Assembly (NCBI GenBank): GCA_937996825.1
Contig: CALKUJ010000021.1
Span: 1-33,522, forward strand
Source of the DNA: an uncultured Polynucleobacter sp.
Lineage (GTDB): Bacteria > Pseudomonadota > Gammaproteobacteria > Burkholderiales > Burkholderiaceae
Direction of reading: 5' to 3'
Length of the DNA stretch: 33,522 nucleotides
Under the pieces are notes generated by a model. The model was not told the DNA's origin. It worked only from the letters and a program-made list of their open reading frames with translations, and did not search any database. Shown piece by piece: positions 22,149 through 31,319 of the stretch. The translations under genes were made by a program, and so were the position numbers. Position 1 is the stretch's first letter, and the number at the start of each line of letters is the position of its first letter.

Positions 22149-23072
22149 ATGAGCTGTGATACAGGAACAGGCAATATCAGGATTGAACCAGTAAACGTCA
22201 CCTGGGAAATCGAAGAGCAAGGCACAGTCACCTGTGTTGCAGACGTTGCAGAATCTTTGGAAAACAAATGGTTCGGAATTCAAGCTTCAAACCTTACCAA
22301 ATACTATGTTTGGTACACGGTAACAGGTGGCGCGTCTCCGGTTGATCCAGCTCCAGCAGGAAGAACAGCTCTTCCAGTGACTATCGCTGCAAACGCATCT
22401 GCATCTGCAGTTGCAACAGCGACTGCCGCTGCGATTGATGCCATTGGCGCAGGTCTTTTGTTTGAATCATCTGCTGTTGACGATAAGGTCTACATCACAA
22501 ACATCGGCGCAGCTGACGTTGAAGCGGCCTTTGATGGAACAGCTCCAACTGGCTTTACATTCGCTCAATGCCAACAAGGCGGATATCTTGATTGCGGGCT
22601 CCTTTCAGGAAATGTAGAGAGCTCGTTTGAGTCCGAATTCCTACAAATAAAAAGTCACCAGACCGGGAGTTCTCTACGTGCAGAGCTCAGGATGGGAACT
22701 AGTGCTGAAGTCTCTTTGACCATGCAAGAGACCAACGTTGACCGAATCAAAGAGGTCTTCGCAACAGTTAACGGCGGCACTCACACACCAAGCGGTGGCA
22801 CTGAGTTGTTCGGTTGGGGCACAAACCTTCAAGGAACAAACACCATCATCCAAGCTCGCAGACTTGTATTGCACCCCGTTACAATGGGCGCAGACCGAAG
22901 CCGCGATCTTTGCTTCTGGAAAGCAATGGCGATGCCGGAAACGATGGTTTTCTCAGGCGAAGAGGTCAACACTATCGCTGTGACTTTCAAGACCTACATT
23001 GATTCAGAGAAGCCAAAAGAGATCCAACACTGGGCATACGGTGACTGGACTCAATTGATTCCTGGAGCTTAA
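22149..23072 (+). CDS. Major tail (tube) protein, 307 aa
   Basis: Preceded by AAGGGGGAAAA and followed by the tail chaperones, the fixed position of the tube protein. The C-terminal half (FESEFLQIKSHQTGSSLR, RRLVLHPVTMGADRSRD, VNTIAVTFKTYIDSEKP) is tube-like. Residues about 28-145 form an extra alanine-rich domain inserted near the N-terminus, which would project from the tube. Codon use is biased as in the capsid gene. Confidence 0.75.
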   Translation: MSCDTGTGNIRIEPVNVTWEIEEQGTVTCVADVAESLENKWFGIQASNLTKYYVWYTVTGGASPVDPAPAGRTALPVTIAANASASAVATATAAAIDAIGAGLLFESSAVDDKVYITNIGAADVEAAFDGTAPTGFTFAQCQQGGYLDCGLLSGNVESSFESEFLQIKSHQTGSSLRAELRMGTSAEVSLTMQETNVDRIKEVFATVNGGTHTPSGGTELFGWGTNLQGTNTIIQARRLVLHPVTMGADRSRDLCFWKAMAMPETMVFSGEEVNTIAVTFKTYIDSEKPKEIQHWAYGDWTQLIPGA

Positions 23073-23091
23073 TTTTTAAAGGGGGATACTC

Positions 23092-23412
23092 GTGTCATTT
23101 GAAGTAAAGCGCTCAGTCGAGCGCGTTTGCCTCTACGGAACATGGTTCACGTTAAGGCAACAAACTGTCAGGGACGCAAGGACTGCGGCTCAAAAGGCTA
23201 AGGAAAAGCTGTCAGACGACCAAGCTTTTTTCGAAAGTCTGGAGCTCTTGTCTGGCCTTGCGGTCAAAGACGAAAACTTCAAGACTGATGAAGAGGCCCA
23301 AAAGGCATTCCGTGAGGCGCTTGAGCAGATGGAGCTTGAACACTACGTTGAGCTTTCAAAGCATCTTGCTTCGGCGTTTTCAAAAAAAAAGGAATTAGTA
23401 GCTGGGCCATAA
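23092..23412 (+). CDS. Tail assembly chaperone, short form (gpG-like)
   Basis: A 106-residue helical, charged protein starting at GTG 23092 after AAAGGGGG. It lies between the tube and tape measure genes. Near its end the reading frame passes a nine-A run with the heptamer A AAA AAG. A fraction of ribosomes should shift -1 there and make a 205-residue fusion with the downstream frame. Confidence 0.8.
   Translation: MSFEVKRSVERVCLYGTWFTLRQQTVRDARTAAQKAKEKLSDDQAFFESLELLSGLAVKDENFKTDEEAQKAFREALEQMELEHYVELSKHLASAFSKKKELVAGP
23385..23391 (+). other. Programmed -1 ribosomal frameshift site A AAA AAG
   Basis: The heptamer is in the correct phase of the upstream gene (AAA AAA AAG). After a -1 shift the frame stays open to 23708 through SWAIRKAKTARFYGWTDREI, a typical T-part sequence, without needing a new start. 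Confidence 0.85.
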
Positions 23413-23708
23413 GGAAAGCAAAGACCGCGAGGTTCTATGGCTGGACTGACAGGGAAATTGAAGACATGGCGCTTGTGACGTTCAATGAATATTGGGAAGC
23501 CATGACTGCTGTTGAAGCTCAAGAGATGCTTTTGTCATTCCAGGTCGCCTCATGGCCCATGTTCAAAAAGGAAACTAGATCTAGGGTTCACAAGGACATT
23601 CAAAAGCTTGCGAATCCTAAACTCAGTGATGCCGGAAAAGAGCCAGTCAACATGGAAAACATTGTTGCGAAACTCACAGGTGCAAAGGTGAAACCACGTG
23701 GCAGCTGA
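23391..23708 (+). CDS. Tail assembly chaperone, frameshift extension (gpGT-like T part)
   Basis: About 105 residues read only after the -1 shift at 23385-23391. An internal ATG at 23466 exists, but the open frame upstream of it has protein-like sequence, so the extension is better read as the C-terminal half of a 205-residue fusion. In siphoviruses G and GT coat the tape measure and recruit tube subunits. It overlaps the tape measure start by 11 bases. Confidence 0.75.
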   Translation, partial: GISSWAIRKAKTARFYGWTDREIEDMALVTFNEYWEAMTAVEAQEMLLSFQVASWPMFKKETRSRVHKDIQKLANPKLSDAGKEPVNMENIVAKLTGAKVKPRGS

Positions 23709-25698
23709 TGGTATAGTTGAAATTGAAGTAATATTAGAAGACGGGTCGGCTCAAAAAGGGTTCTTGCGCCTAAAAAAGCAAGCTGAAGACTTCAAGAAAA
23801 CTGCTGAAGGTTCGGTCGGTAAGGGCACAGAAAAAGCCACAGAGGATGCGGGCAACGCACTCAACAGTCTTGGGTCAAGATTTGGCCAGGTCGCCTCAGC
23901 TGCTAGAGCTGTTGCAATTCCAGTTGGTGCCGCAGCTGCCGCAATTGGTGGATTGTTTGCCGCAACCAACGCTTCGTCAAAGATTGTCGATGAGCTTAAA
24001 GCCATCAACAGTCAGTTTGATAACCTAGCAGCACGTGGTGGCGCGTCTGCAAATGTCTTGAGAGAGTCATTTGCTGAAACCGCAAGAGGTTTAGTCAACC
24101 TAGACGATGTTATCAAATCATCAAACCTGACTTTGGGATCACTTGAGATTTCAGCGTCTACGCTTGCAAAGAACTTTGAGATTGCACGACAAGCTAGTGT
24201 GGCTTTCGGTGTGGATACTGTTCAAGCCTATGAAGCATTGAACCAGGCAATCATCACAGGTAACACAAGGTCACTTCGCCAGCTTGGTTTGTTCATTGAT
24301 TCAAAAGAGGCAATTGATAATTATGCAAAAAGCCTTGGTGTTGCCGCTCAGTTTTTGAGTGATACAGGAAGACAACAGGCAATTGCAAACGCCATCGCTG
24401 AAAAGTCCGCAACTGTTTTTGAAGGTGTTAACACCGCAACAGAGAAAAATAGTGATGCTACAAAACGCCTTTCGGTTTCTTATGGCCAGCTGAAAGATGC
24501 AGCCGCAGCATATATTGATGCAACAATAGGTCCGGCGGCTGCAGCTTCAAACAACTTCCTTGCCCAAGCCGCTGACAGACTAGCTCTTCTTTTGAAGCCA
24601 GCGGCCAACACGCCAGAGCAACAGCTCAAGGACATTCGAAGCCAGATTCAATTCATGGATCAGGACCTTCAGTTTCTGATTGATCGACAGCGAACATTCG
24701 CAGCTCAGCCTTTCGACAAAGAGAAAATCGCTCAGTATAGGGCAGAGATTCAGTCGCTAAGGGAAGAGGAAGAGAAGCTTGGGATGGCTCAAATGAAGCG
24801 ATCACAGGCGTCTGCAAATGCCACCCGTGACGAGCTAAGAGATAATCAAAATTTATTGCTTCAACAGCAGGCTCTGTTTGCTCAACAGCAACAGCTCGCC
24901 CAGCAACGAAACATGATGGATCGGGCTAACGCTGAAAACAGAATGGCGACCGCTCAAACTGAAGAGGAATTTAACAGGGCTAAGGCCGATGCATTGATGG
25001 CCGAAACAATGCAATACGAGTTTCAAAAAGATGCCATCAAAAAGCAATACGCCGCAGCTGGGTTAGCTGGAAGGCAAGCCGAGCTTGATGCATTGGCTGC
25101 ACTTGAAGAGCAACACTCCGCACGGGTTGTTGCCATTGCTCAAAAAGAAAATGCAAGCATGGTGAAACTCCGTGGAATTGTGCAAGCAGGAATAGTTAAC
25201 GGGCTAACCAACGCATTCGCCGGACTTGGAAAAGCTCTTGTGAAAGGCCAAAACGGATTTGAAGCAATGGGAAAAGCTGTGCTTGGCGCACTTGGCGCCA
25301 TGGCCATTCAGATCGGCACTATGATGGTCATGATTGGTCTAAGTTTCAAAGCTCTTGGACCAGTGCTTCCGGTCTTTGGTTTATCTGGTGCCGCTGCAGT
25401 CGCCGCAGGTCTCGGCTTGATTGTCCTCGGTGGCGCATTGTCAGCAATGGGCGAAGGCGGGGAAACCGCTGCAGGCACGGCTTCCGCAGGTGGTGGCGTA
25501 TCTGGAAACGGTGGCACCGCAAATCTTGGCGGAGCTGCGGATGGATCACAGCTTGAAGACGTAAAGCCAGGCACACAAATCGCGGTCCATATAAATGGAA
25601 ACGTCTGGGACCGTAGGTCGACAGGATTAGAAATCGTTTCCGTCATCCAGGAACATTTCGACACAAACGGCGGACAGACATTGGTTGGGGTGACTTAA
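23698..25698 (+). CDS. Tape measure protein, 666 aa
   Basis: GTG 23698, ATGGCAGCTG-free start overlapping the chaperone. Long helical protein with an N-terminal basic region, a helical middle (about 300-470, rich in Gln: QNLLLQQQALFAQQQQLAQQ) and hydrophobic segments at about 540-595 (MAIQIGTMMVMIGLSFKALG). The length of this protein sets tail length. The C-terminus is glycine-rich. Position after the chaperones makes the call secure. Confidence 0.88.
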   Translation: MAADGIVEIEVILEDGSAQKGFLRLKKQAEDFKKTAEGSVGKGTEKATEDAGNALNSLGSRFGQVASAARAVAIPVGAAAAAIGGLFAATNASSKIVDELKAINSQFDNLAARGGASANVLRESFAETARGLVNLDDVIKSSNLTLGSLEISASTLAKNFEIARQASVAFGVDTVQAYEALNQAIITGNTRSLRQLGLFIDSKEAIDNYAKSLGVAAQFLSDTGRQQAIANAIAEKSATVFEGVNTATEKNSDATKRLSVSYGQLKDAAAAYIDATIGPAAAASNNFLAQAADRLALLLKPAANTPEQQLKDIRSQIQFMDQDLQFLIDRQRTFAAQPFDKEKIAQYRAEIQSLREEEEKLGMAQMKRSQASANATRDELRDNQNLLLQQQALFAQQQQLAQQRNMMDRANAENRMATAQTEEEFNRAKADALMAETMQYEFQKDAIKKQYAAAGLAGRQAELDALAALEEQHSARVVAIAQKENASMVKLRGIVQAGIVNGLTNAFAGLGKALVKGQNGFEAMGKAVLGALGAMAIQIGTMMVMIGLSFKALGPVLPVFGLSGAAAVAAGLGLIVLGGALSAMGEGGETAAGTASAGGGVSGNGGTANLGGAADGSQLEDVKPGTQIAVHINGNVWDRRSTGLEIVSVIQEHFDTNGGQTLVGVT

Positions 25699-25699
25699 A

Positions 25700-26476
25700 A
25701 TGGCTTTGGATGTCTTCTCAAAATTCTATTATGGCTTCATCATCGACAACGACAATCGCTTCCTAAACTTTGATGAAGGCGGACTTGAGCTCACAGTTGA
25801 GCTTTTGGCTGGATCCTATTCCTTCACTGAAGGCGCGGTGATGGTTCAAAACGCTTTCAATGCAGCAGGTGCCTTGGGATATACCGTCACACCTGACAGA
25901 GCCACAAGGTCTTTGACTATCGCAGCGACTGGTACTTGGAATGCATTGATTCAATCGGGAACTCTTGCAGCGAACCAAGCGTGGGACCAAATAGGATTCA
26001 CAGGGCTTGTCGATTTGACAGGGGCCTCAAGCTACACGGGCGACACTCCAGTAGTATCATCCTTCCAGCCTCAATTCTGGCTTCAGGACTACACGCCTTC
26101 ATCGAACAAAAAGAAAAAGTCTGAAAGCACAGTCCGGAAAACGGCCACCGGAGCGGTTGAGGTGGTAACCTTTGGCGATGAATCTTACATGAAGTGTTCG
26201 ATCATGTTTTCGACAGACCTTCCAATGGATGACAAGGTGATTGCAAACAACCCGACGGGCCTTGCAGACTTGAGGTCATTCATGGAGTTTTGCATCACAA
26301 AGGCGAAGCTTGAATTCATGGAAGATGTTGCAGTTCCAAATAACTTTGAAACAATGATTCTTGAAAGTACCGAGCAAGGTCGAGACGGCACCGAGTTTGA
26401 ACTGAAAGAGATGGTATCTCAAAACCTGCCCGACTTCTATGAGGTCAAAGGGCTTACGTTTCGAGTGATTGAATAG
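25700..26476 (+). CDS. Distal tail-like protein, 258 aa
   Basis: First gene after the tape measure, where the distal tail protein is normally found. Beta-rich (GLELTVELLAGSYSFTEGA) with a lysine stretch NKKKKSES near 137. No clear family motif; assignment is by position. Confidence 0.55.
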   Translation: MALDVFSKFYYGFIIDNDNRFLNFDEGGLELTVELLAGSYSFTEGAVMVQNAFNAAGALGYTVTPDRATRSLTIAATGTWNALIQSGTLAANQAWDQIGFTGLVDLTGASSYTGDTPVVSSFQPQFWLQDYTPSSNKKKKSESTVRKTATGAVEVVTFGDESYMKCSIMFSTDLPMDDKVIANNPTGLADLRSFMEFCITKAKLEFMEDVAVPNNFETMILESTEQGRDGTEFELKEMVSQNLPDFYEVKGLTFRVIE

Positions 26477-26486
26477 GGGATTCAAG

Positions 26487-27938
26487 ATGAGTGTTTTCAA
26501 CGGTCAACAGGCCAACGCCGCTAGCTTCAACAACGGGTTCCTTTCCAGGCTGACGGATTCGGACACCATTGCCATCGTAGGCCTTGCAAACGCAAACCCA
26601 CTTTCAGGCGCTGCGATCACAAACATTCAAAGAGAGTTTTCAGCCCACGCATCATTCCTTGGGATGGCAACAAACTCACTCGCAACAGTGCTTCCAATAT
26701 GGAGCAACTTAGATATTGGCGGTGGAAGTGACAATATTAAGACTAGGGTTGAGGCGCTGACTGCCGCTTTCAACGTGGCATCAGGACATGACCACGATGG
26801 AACAGGCGGGAATGGCGGACTCATTTCCAGTCTTAATCTTGCCAACTTCAACAAGTTTTTTGCTGAGTTTCAAACTGACGTATTCGCTTCAGCTGCTGGA
26901 CTTAGTGACGATGTAACTACGGTTTTCACGGCCCTCACACCTGGCGGTGGCGTTGCAACTGTTGGTGTTCCAACAACGGCACCTTACAACAGAGTGGAGC
27001 TCAGGACAGATCCAAACGGTGACCAGATTGAAGAGCCAGGCGGAAAGCTTGTCTACGGTCGATTGACTGAAAGCTCTGGCACTTGGACGCTGACCTATTT
27101 CTATGAGGCAGCAGGCGTTGAGACAGCCTATTCGTTGCCAAGCCAAGACATTCGGCTTTACTGGCGCGAGGTGTTTGATGCTTCAACAAGGCCAACATTC
27201 GGGACAGATACAGGATTCATTGGGTCCTTTGATGCAACAGCTGACGTTGTTGACGCGTCTACTTCACAGCGTGGTGTTGTGAGTTTTGGCACACAAAGCT
27301 TTGGTGGCGTGAAAACATTCCAAGACCAAGTTGTATTTGGAAAAGCAATTTCAATTCAAAAAGCAGACGTCGCTTCAGCTGCTACAATCACAGCACTGTC
27401 ATCAACGAACAGTTTCGTGAAGCTCACAGGTGCCACAGCAACAGAGCTGCAAGGTATATTAGCAGGCACCACTGCGATTCGCTTAGTCGTTTACAACGCT
27501 TCAAGTGCAGACCTCACAGTCAAACATCAAAATGCTGGAGCTGCGGCGGCAGATCGCATCATTACTTCTGATGGAAATGACGTCACAGTCGGATCAAGCT
27601 CATCGGTTGAATTCCTGTATGACGTGAGCGACTCAAGATGGCGCGTGATTTCAACTTCCGGCGGTGGCGGTGGTGGCGCCCCAACATTTGAGCTTGAGTC
27701 ATTCACGCTCACAAACACCAATATTTCAAACGGCTATGTGGACCTCGGATTTGAGGCCGTCCTGAATGCGGTGTTTGTACGACACAACAGGATGAGCCTT
27801 GAGCCAGCGATTGATTTTACAACCAGTATCGTTAGTCTTGTGACTCGGGTTGATTGGAGCGCAGGGGATTTCGGTATTGGCGGAAACGCTGAGTTTCAAG
27901 AGGGCGACATAATTTATATTCAATACGCGAGGGCATAG
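26487..27938 (+). CDS. Tail fibre protein, 483 aa
   Basis: ATG 26487 has AGGGG at ten bases; the longer start at 26469 overlaps the previous gene. Fibre-type repeats are visible: VVSFGTQSFGGVKTFQDQVV (about 262-281), then ATITALSSTNSFVKLTGATA and EFLYDVSDSRWRVISTSGGG, which are recurrent in phage fibre stalks. The last 75 residues are a compact C-terminal domain. Located between the distal tail gene and the signal-peptide protein. Confidence 0.7.
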   Translation: MSVFNGQQANAASFNNGFLSRLTDSDTIAIVGLANANPLSGAAITNIQREFSAHASFLGMATNSLATVLPIWSNLDIGGGSDNIKTRVEALTAAFNVASGHDHDGTGGNGGLISSLNLANFNKFFAEFQTDVFASAAGLSDDVTTVFTALTPGGGVATVGVPTTAPYNRVELRTDPNGDQIEEPGGKLVYGRLTESSGTWTLTYFYEAAGVETAYSLPSQDIRLYWREVFDASTRPTFGTDTGFIGSFDATADVVDASTSQRGVVSFGTQSFGGVKTFQDQVVFGKAISIQKADVASAATITALSSTNSFVKLTGATATELQGILAGTTAIRLVVYNASSADLTVKHQNAGAAAADRIITSDGNDVTVGSSSSVEFLYDVSDSRWRVISTSGGGGGGAPTFELESFTLTNTNISNGYVDLGFEAVLNAVFVRHNRMSLEPAIDFTTSIVSLVTRVDWSAGDFGIGGNAEFQEGDIIYIQYARA

Positions 27939-27939
27939 C

Positions 27940-29832
27940 ATGAAAACGATTTTACTTTTGATCATGACACTGACGGCAACAATTGCTTTTGGATGGAATA
28001 TTCCGCCAGCTGACAAAGAAGAAGCCTATCTTTACTATAAAAATAAGACCATCAATCCTGGGTTTGAAAACGGGACCACTAATTTCACAGCAAGCGGTGG
28101 GTCCTTTACGGTTACAACCACGGCGGCCGATGTTGGTGAAGGTGCACGAGCTGGAGTTTTCAACGCTTCCGCTGCAAGTCAGACTCTCTCTGGAACGAAC
28201 TACACAATTGAGAAAGGACTTCTTGGCGCGAATGCATACGCGAAATGTACCTTTCGAACTACTGCAACTGATTACAAAATCCAAGTGCACGACGGAACCA
28301 ACGTCATTTCTGAAGCGGTTATCGCTCCAAGTACCCAGTTTATCGAGCAAGGAGTTAACTTTGTCTTTCCAAGTTCTGGTACTGCTCGACTAAGGATTTT
28401 ATCTGCCAGCGATTCTAGTGATTTATTTATCGACGACTGCTATCTCGGGAGGGCACCCAACGTCGCTGCTATGTCCTTGAATTCCTTCTATGGTGGAATC
28501 AGATACGCAGGTGTTGCAAGCTGTACATGGTCTCTCACAAACACTGGCGGTTTCGTTGATTTTGGAACTGACGATGATTGTACAGGTCGCGTTCTTTCAG
28601 GAAACGCAAGCGGTCCTGCTGACAGCGCTGGGAACAGAAAGCCTTCAGTGACATTTAGCTATCTGCCGCCTGGAAACTACATGGTGGTTGCGACTGGAAA
28701 CATTCTACTTTCAAACACATCTGGAGCACTTGCTTTCAACGCTGTTCGATTGAGCGATGGGACATCTACTTATAGCCCGCCTGCTGCGATGAACCTTCCT
28801 ACCGGCGACACGACTCGTGGAACTGTCCAGAACGTTGTTTGGAACATCACATACAACTCACCACAAACAAGCAAGACATTCATCCTGCAAGCAAACTCAT
28901 CTGCCAGCGGTGGTGTTGATGTTCAAACTACAAACGCAAACCAAGACTTTGAGATCAAGGTTTACCGATTCCCTCTCGCGTCTGATGTGGCTTACAGAGT
29001 GGACACGATAGCTTCATCTTGGTCAGGGTTTCATGACTCAACTTGTAACTGGACTTCATCTTCTGGAAGCTATGTAACACCAAGCGCAGATGCTTCTTGT
29101 GGGTTTACAGAACGAACAAATACAAACTTTGGAACCGTATCAAGCACTGGATCAAAGACTCCTGGAATCACGTTCACGCCGATCAGGGCTGGAAAATACC
29201 GCGTGTGTGCAAACACTCAACTTCTTAACGACACAACCTTGAGTTACGCAAGGGTGAGAATGAACGATGGAACCAACACTCTTGGTGAAGCCACGGCTCG
29301 CGCTGCAACTGGTGGAGTAGGTCAGACGGTAACTATCTGCGGGATTCTACCTGTTGCTTCAATCTCAACGGTTTCGTTGAACCTTCAGATCAATGCGTCT
29401 GGAAACACAACTCAGCTTGGCGCATACGACAGTGGAATTGCTGCGATTGACTGGACTATCAATGCGATTGACCAACAGGTTCCAGCTCCGGTTGTGATCG
29501 GAAGCATTTCAACTAACTCAACAGGTGTTGAGCGAATTGAGCGTGCAGCTGTGACATCAACTTGCAGCACTGGAACTTGTACTATCGCAAGCCAGTCTGG
29601 ATCTTGGCTCACAAGCATCACTCGGGATGGAACTGGCGACTACAATTTGAACATCGCAAGCGGAATGTTTACTGCTGCACCTGTATGTTTTTGTCAGTCA
29701 CAAGGAAACGTCGCTGCGATCTGTTACGGTTTTGACAACCCAAGCACATCGCTTTGGCAGTTTAGAACACTGACATCTGGCGGAAGTGCATCTGATGCGC
29801 AGTTCTCTATCCAATGCATGGGCCCTAGATAG
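27940..29832 (+). CDS. Exported fibre-like protein with tandem cysteine-containing domains, 630 aa
   Basis: The N-terminus (MKTILLLIMTLTATIAFG) is a signal peptide, rare for a virion protein. It is followed by a jelly-roll-like part (INPGFENGTTNFTASGG to FIDDCYLG, about 35-170), two homologous domains of about 160 residues (starting near CTWSLTNTGGFVDFG and near CNWTSSSGSYVTPS), and a C-terminal cysteine-rich domain (CSTGTCTIASQSGSWL, PVCFCQSQGN). The paired cysteines suit disulfides formed after export. It may be a fibre assembled or displayed outside the cytoplasm, or a secreted adhesin. Confidence 0.6.
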   Translation: MKTILLLIMTLTATIAFGWNIPPADKEEAYLYYKNKTINPGFENGTTNFTASGGSFTVTTTAADVGEGARAGVFNASAASQTLSGTNYTIEKGLLGANAYAKCTFRTTATDYKIQVHDGTNVISEAVIAPSTQFIEQGVNFVFPSSGTARLRILSASDSSDLFIDDCYLGRAPNVAAMSLNSFYGGIRYAGVASCTWSLTNTGGFVDFGTDDDCTGRVLSGNASGPADSAGNRKPSVTFSYLPPGNYMVVATGNILLSNTSGALAFNAVRLSDGTSTYSPPAAMNLPTGDTTRGTVQNVVWNITYNSPQTSKTFILQANSSASGGVDVQTTNANQDFEIKVYRFPLASDVAYRVDTIASSWSGFHDSTCNWTSSSGSYVTPSADASCGFTERTNTNFGTVSSTGSKTPGITFTPIRAGKYRVCANTQLLNDTTLSYARVRMNDGTNTLGEATARAATGGVGQTVTICGILPVASISTVSLNLQINASGNTTQLGAYDSGIAAIDWTINAIDQQVPAPVVIGSISTNSTGVERIERAAVTSTCSTGTCTIASQSGSWLTSITRDGTGDYNLNIASGMFTAAPVCFCQSQGNVAAICYGFDNPSTSLWQFRTLTSGGSASDAQFSIQCMGPR

Positions 29833-30194
29833 TGGAGTATGTGACCGCTTTCCTCGGAATACTTGGAACCATCGCAGGGCTTGCGGCCTTGCTTGGCAAA
29901 AAGTATTTCGAAAAGGAAATGGAGCTTGAGGGTTTGAGGAAATCAAACATCTTGCTGGCCATTTCGGAGCTCAAGGAAACGGTCGATGATCACAAAGGGG
30001 CCATCAGGGCTCACAGTGAAAAGCTTGAAAAGGTCAACACGAGTATCCTTCGGACAGACATGGACAACAAAAGGCTTGGTGAATCATTCAAAGAGCTTGC
30101 TGAAAGTCATGACGCCCGAATCATCGCTTTTGAACAAAAGATCATCAAGCTCACAGAGGACTTGTGGCTATTCAAAGGAAAACCTAAGCAGTGA
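29832..30194 (+). CDS. Holin-like membrane protein with coiled coil, 120 aa
   Basis: GTG 29832 overlaps the previous stop. One N-terminal membrane span (VTAFLGILGTIAGLAALLG) is followed by a long charged coiled coil, a layout like XhlA-type lysis proteins. It lies directly before the endolysin. Confidence 0.6.
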   Translation: MEYVTAFLGILGTIAGLAALLGKKYFEKEMELEGLRKSNILLAISELKETVDDHKGAIRAHSEKLEKVNTSILRTDMDNKRLGESFKELAESHDARIIAFEQKIIKLTEDLWLFKGKPKQ

Positions 30195-30619
30195 AAATAC
30201 ATGAACTTGCAATGAGCTATCTTGGAATCCCGTACCTTTGGGGAGGGTCTAATCCAATGACTGGCTTTGATTGCTCAGGCCTAATCATGGAGTGCTTGAA
30301 AGCCTTTGGTTTGCAGGCGCATGGGAATGATTTGAACTCGCAAGGGATATACAACTGGGCCACGGTTGGCGGGCAGATTGGGAAAACTGGTCCAGGGGCT
30401 TTGGTGTTCTTTGGAAAAACCAAGACTGCCATCACCCACATTGGCATTATGATTGATGACAGACTGATGGTTGAAGCTGCAGGCGGTGATTCAAAGACGG
30501 TGACCTTAGATGCTGCCAAGGCAAAGGGCGCTTGTGTTCGAATCAGGCCGTATGCGTACCGAAAAGATTTGATTGAAGTTGTGATGCCAAAGTATCCAGA
30601 ATGGATGAGGGGGATTTGA
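30191..30619 (+). CDS. NlpC/P60-family endolysin, 142 aa
   Basis: A compact cysteine peptidase cutting peptide bonds in cell-wall stem peptides. Catalytic Cys28 is in TGFDCSGLIM, and His83 is in ITHIGIMI, with the usual YLWGG before the cysteine. There is no signal peptide, so release needs a holin; holin-like genes lie on both sides. GTG 30191 overlaps the previous stop. Confidence 0.88.
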   Translation: MKIHELAMSYLGIPYLWGGSNPMTGFDCSGLIMECLKAFGLQAHGNDLNSQGIYNWATVGGQIGKTGPGALVFFGKTKTAITHIGIMIDDRLMVEAAGGDSKTVTLDAAKAKGACVRIRPYAYRKDLIEVVMPKYPEWMRGI

Positions 30620-30888
30620 TGGAACAGGTGATGGCTTTTGTTGAGTGGATCAAGCTCAACTATGTGAATGTGATCATTGCAATATCTGCTTTGACTTCAT
30701 TCCTTGAAATCGTTGTGAGGCTTACTCCAACAAAGACCGACGACGGGTTTGTGTCGCGCCTTGGTAAGTGGATCGACATCATCATGGACTTCCTGAAAAT
30801 TCCAAAGATCGTGAAAGCTCCAAAGGTTGAGCTGGAAGAGCCTAAAAAAGAAGAGCCTGTTGAAAAACCTGCTGACAAGCCTCTTTGA
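30619..30888 (+). CDS. Second holin-like membrane protein, 89 aa
   Basis: ATG 30619 overlaps the endolysin stop and has GAGGGG six bases upstream, so it is preferred over ATG 30601. One membrane span (VNVIIAISALTSFLEIVV), an amphipathic helix, and a proline/glutamate/lysine tail (EEPKKEEPVEKPADKPL). Probably a holin or antiholin. Confidence 0.6.
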   Translation: MEQVMAFVEWIKLNYVNVIIAISALTSFLEIVVRLTPTKTDDGFVSRLGKWIDIIMDFLKIPKIVKAPKVELEEPKKEEPVEKPADKPL

Positions 30889-31120
30889 TAGGGTCGTATC
30901 ATTGATCTTGAATGCGGCCCCTTTTGTTGCAATCGGGGCCTATTTAGCTGTCCAATGGGCAAGGCAAAAGAACGCTAAGCTTGATCAAAGAATCAAAGAG
31001 CTTGAGGGGCAGAAAAGAGAGGCCGAGAATGCGAAGGCAATTGACGAAAAGTTTGCTGGCAGTACTGACGGTGATGTCATTGACCACGCAATCAATCGCG
31101 GCTCCAAAATGCATGAGTGA
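30860..31120 (+). CDS. i-spanin-like membrane protein, 86 aa
   Basis: TTG 30860 is one possible start (TTG 30827 is another). One N-terminal membrane span (APFVAIGAYLAVQ) and a coiled coil (RQKNAKLDQRIKELEGQKRE) as in inner-membrane spanins (Rz). It overlaps the neighbour genes in other frames, typical of spanin pairs. Confidence 0.5.
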   Translation: MKNLLTSLFDRVVSLILNAAPFVAIGAYLAVQWARQKNAKLDQRIKELEGQKREAENAKAIDEKFAGSTDGDVIDHAINRGSKMHE

Positions 31121-31319
31121 GCTTCAGCAGCAAAACCTGTCGAAGTTTATTAAGAAGTGCGAAGCCACCGAGCTTGATCTTGCATTCTACAAAGAACAAC
31201 TGCTCTTAGAGCAGACCATGAAACCAGAGCCACCGATGAATCAGTTGCTTGTCCTTGGGATGGGCATCCTTGCAGGTGTTGCGATAACGGCAGCTGTTGT
31301 TGGAGCAAAGGGCAGATGA
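31029..31319 (+). CDS. Signal-peptide protein overlapping the i-spanin-like gene, 96 aa
   Basis: ATG 31029 lies inside the spanin-like gene in another frame. Signal peptide (LTKSLLAVLTVMSLTTQSIA), a short periplasmic helix, and a C-terminal membrane span (LLVLGMGILAGVAITAAVVG). The layout resembles a unimolecular spanin but there is no lipobox, so its lysis role is a hypothesis. The stop overlaps ATG 31316. Confidence 0.5.
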   Translation: MRRQLTKSLLAVLTVMSLTTQSIAAPKCMSELQQQNLSKFIKKCEATELDLAFYKEQLLLEQTMKPEPPMNQLLVLGMGILAGVAITAAVVGAKGR

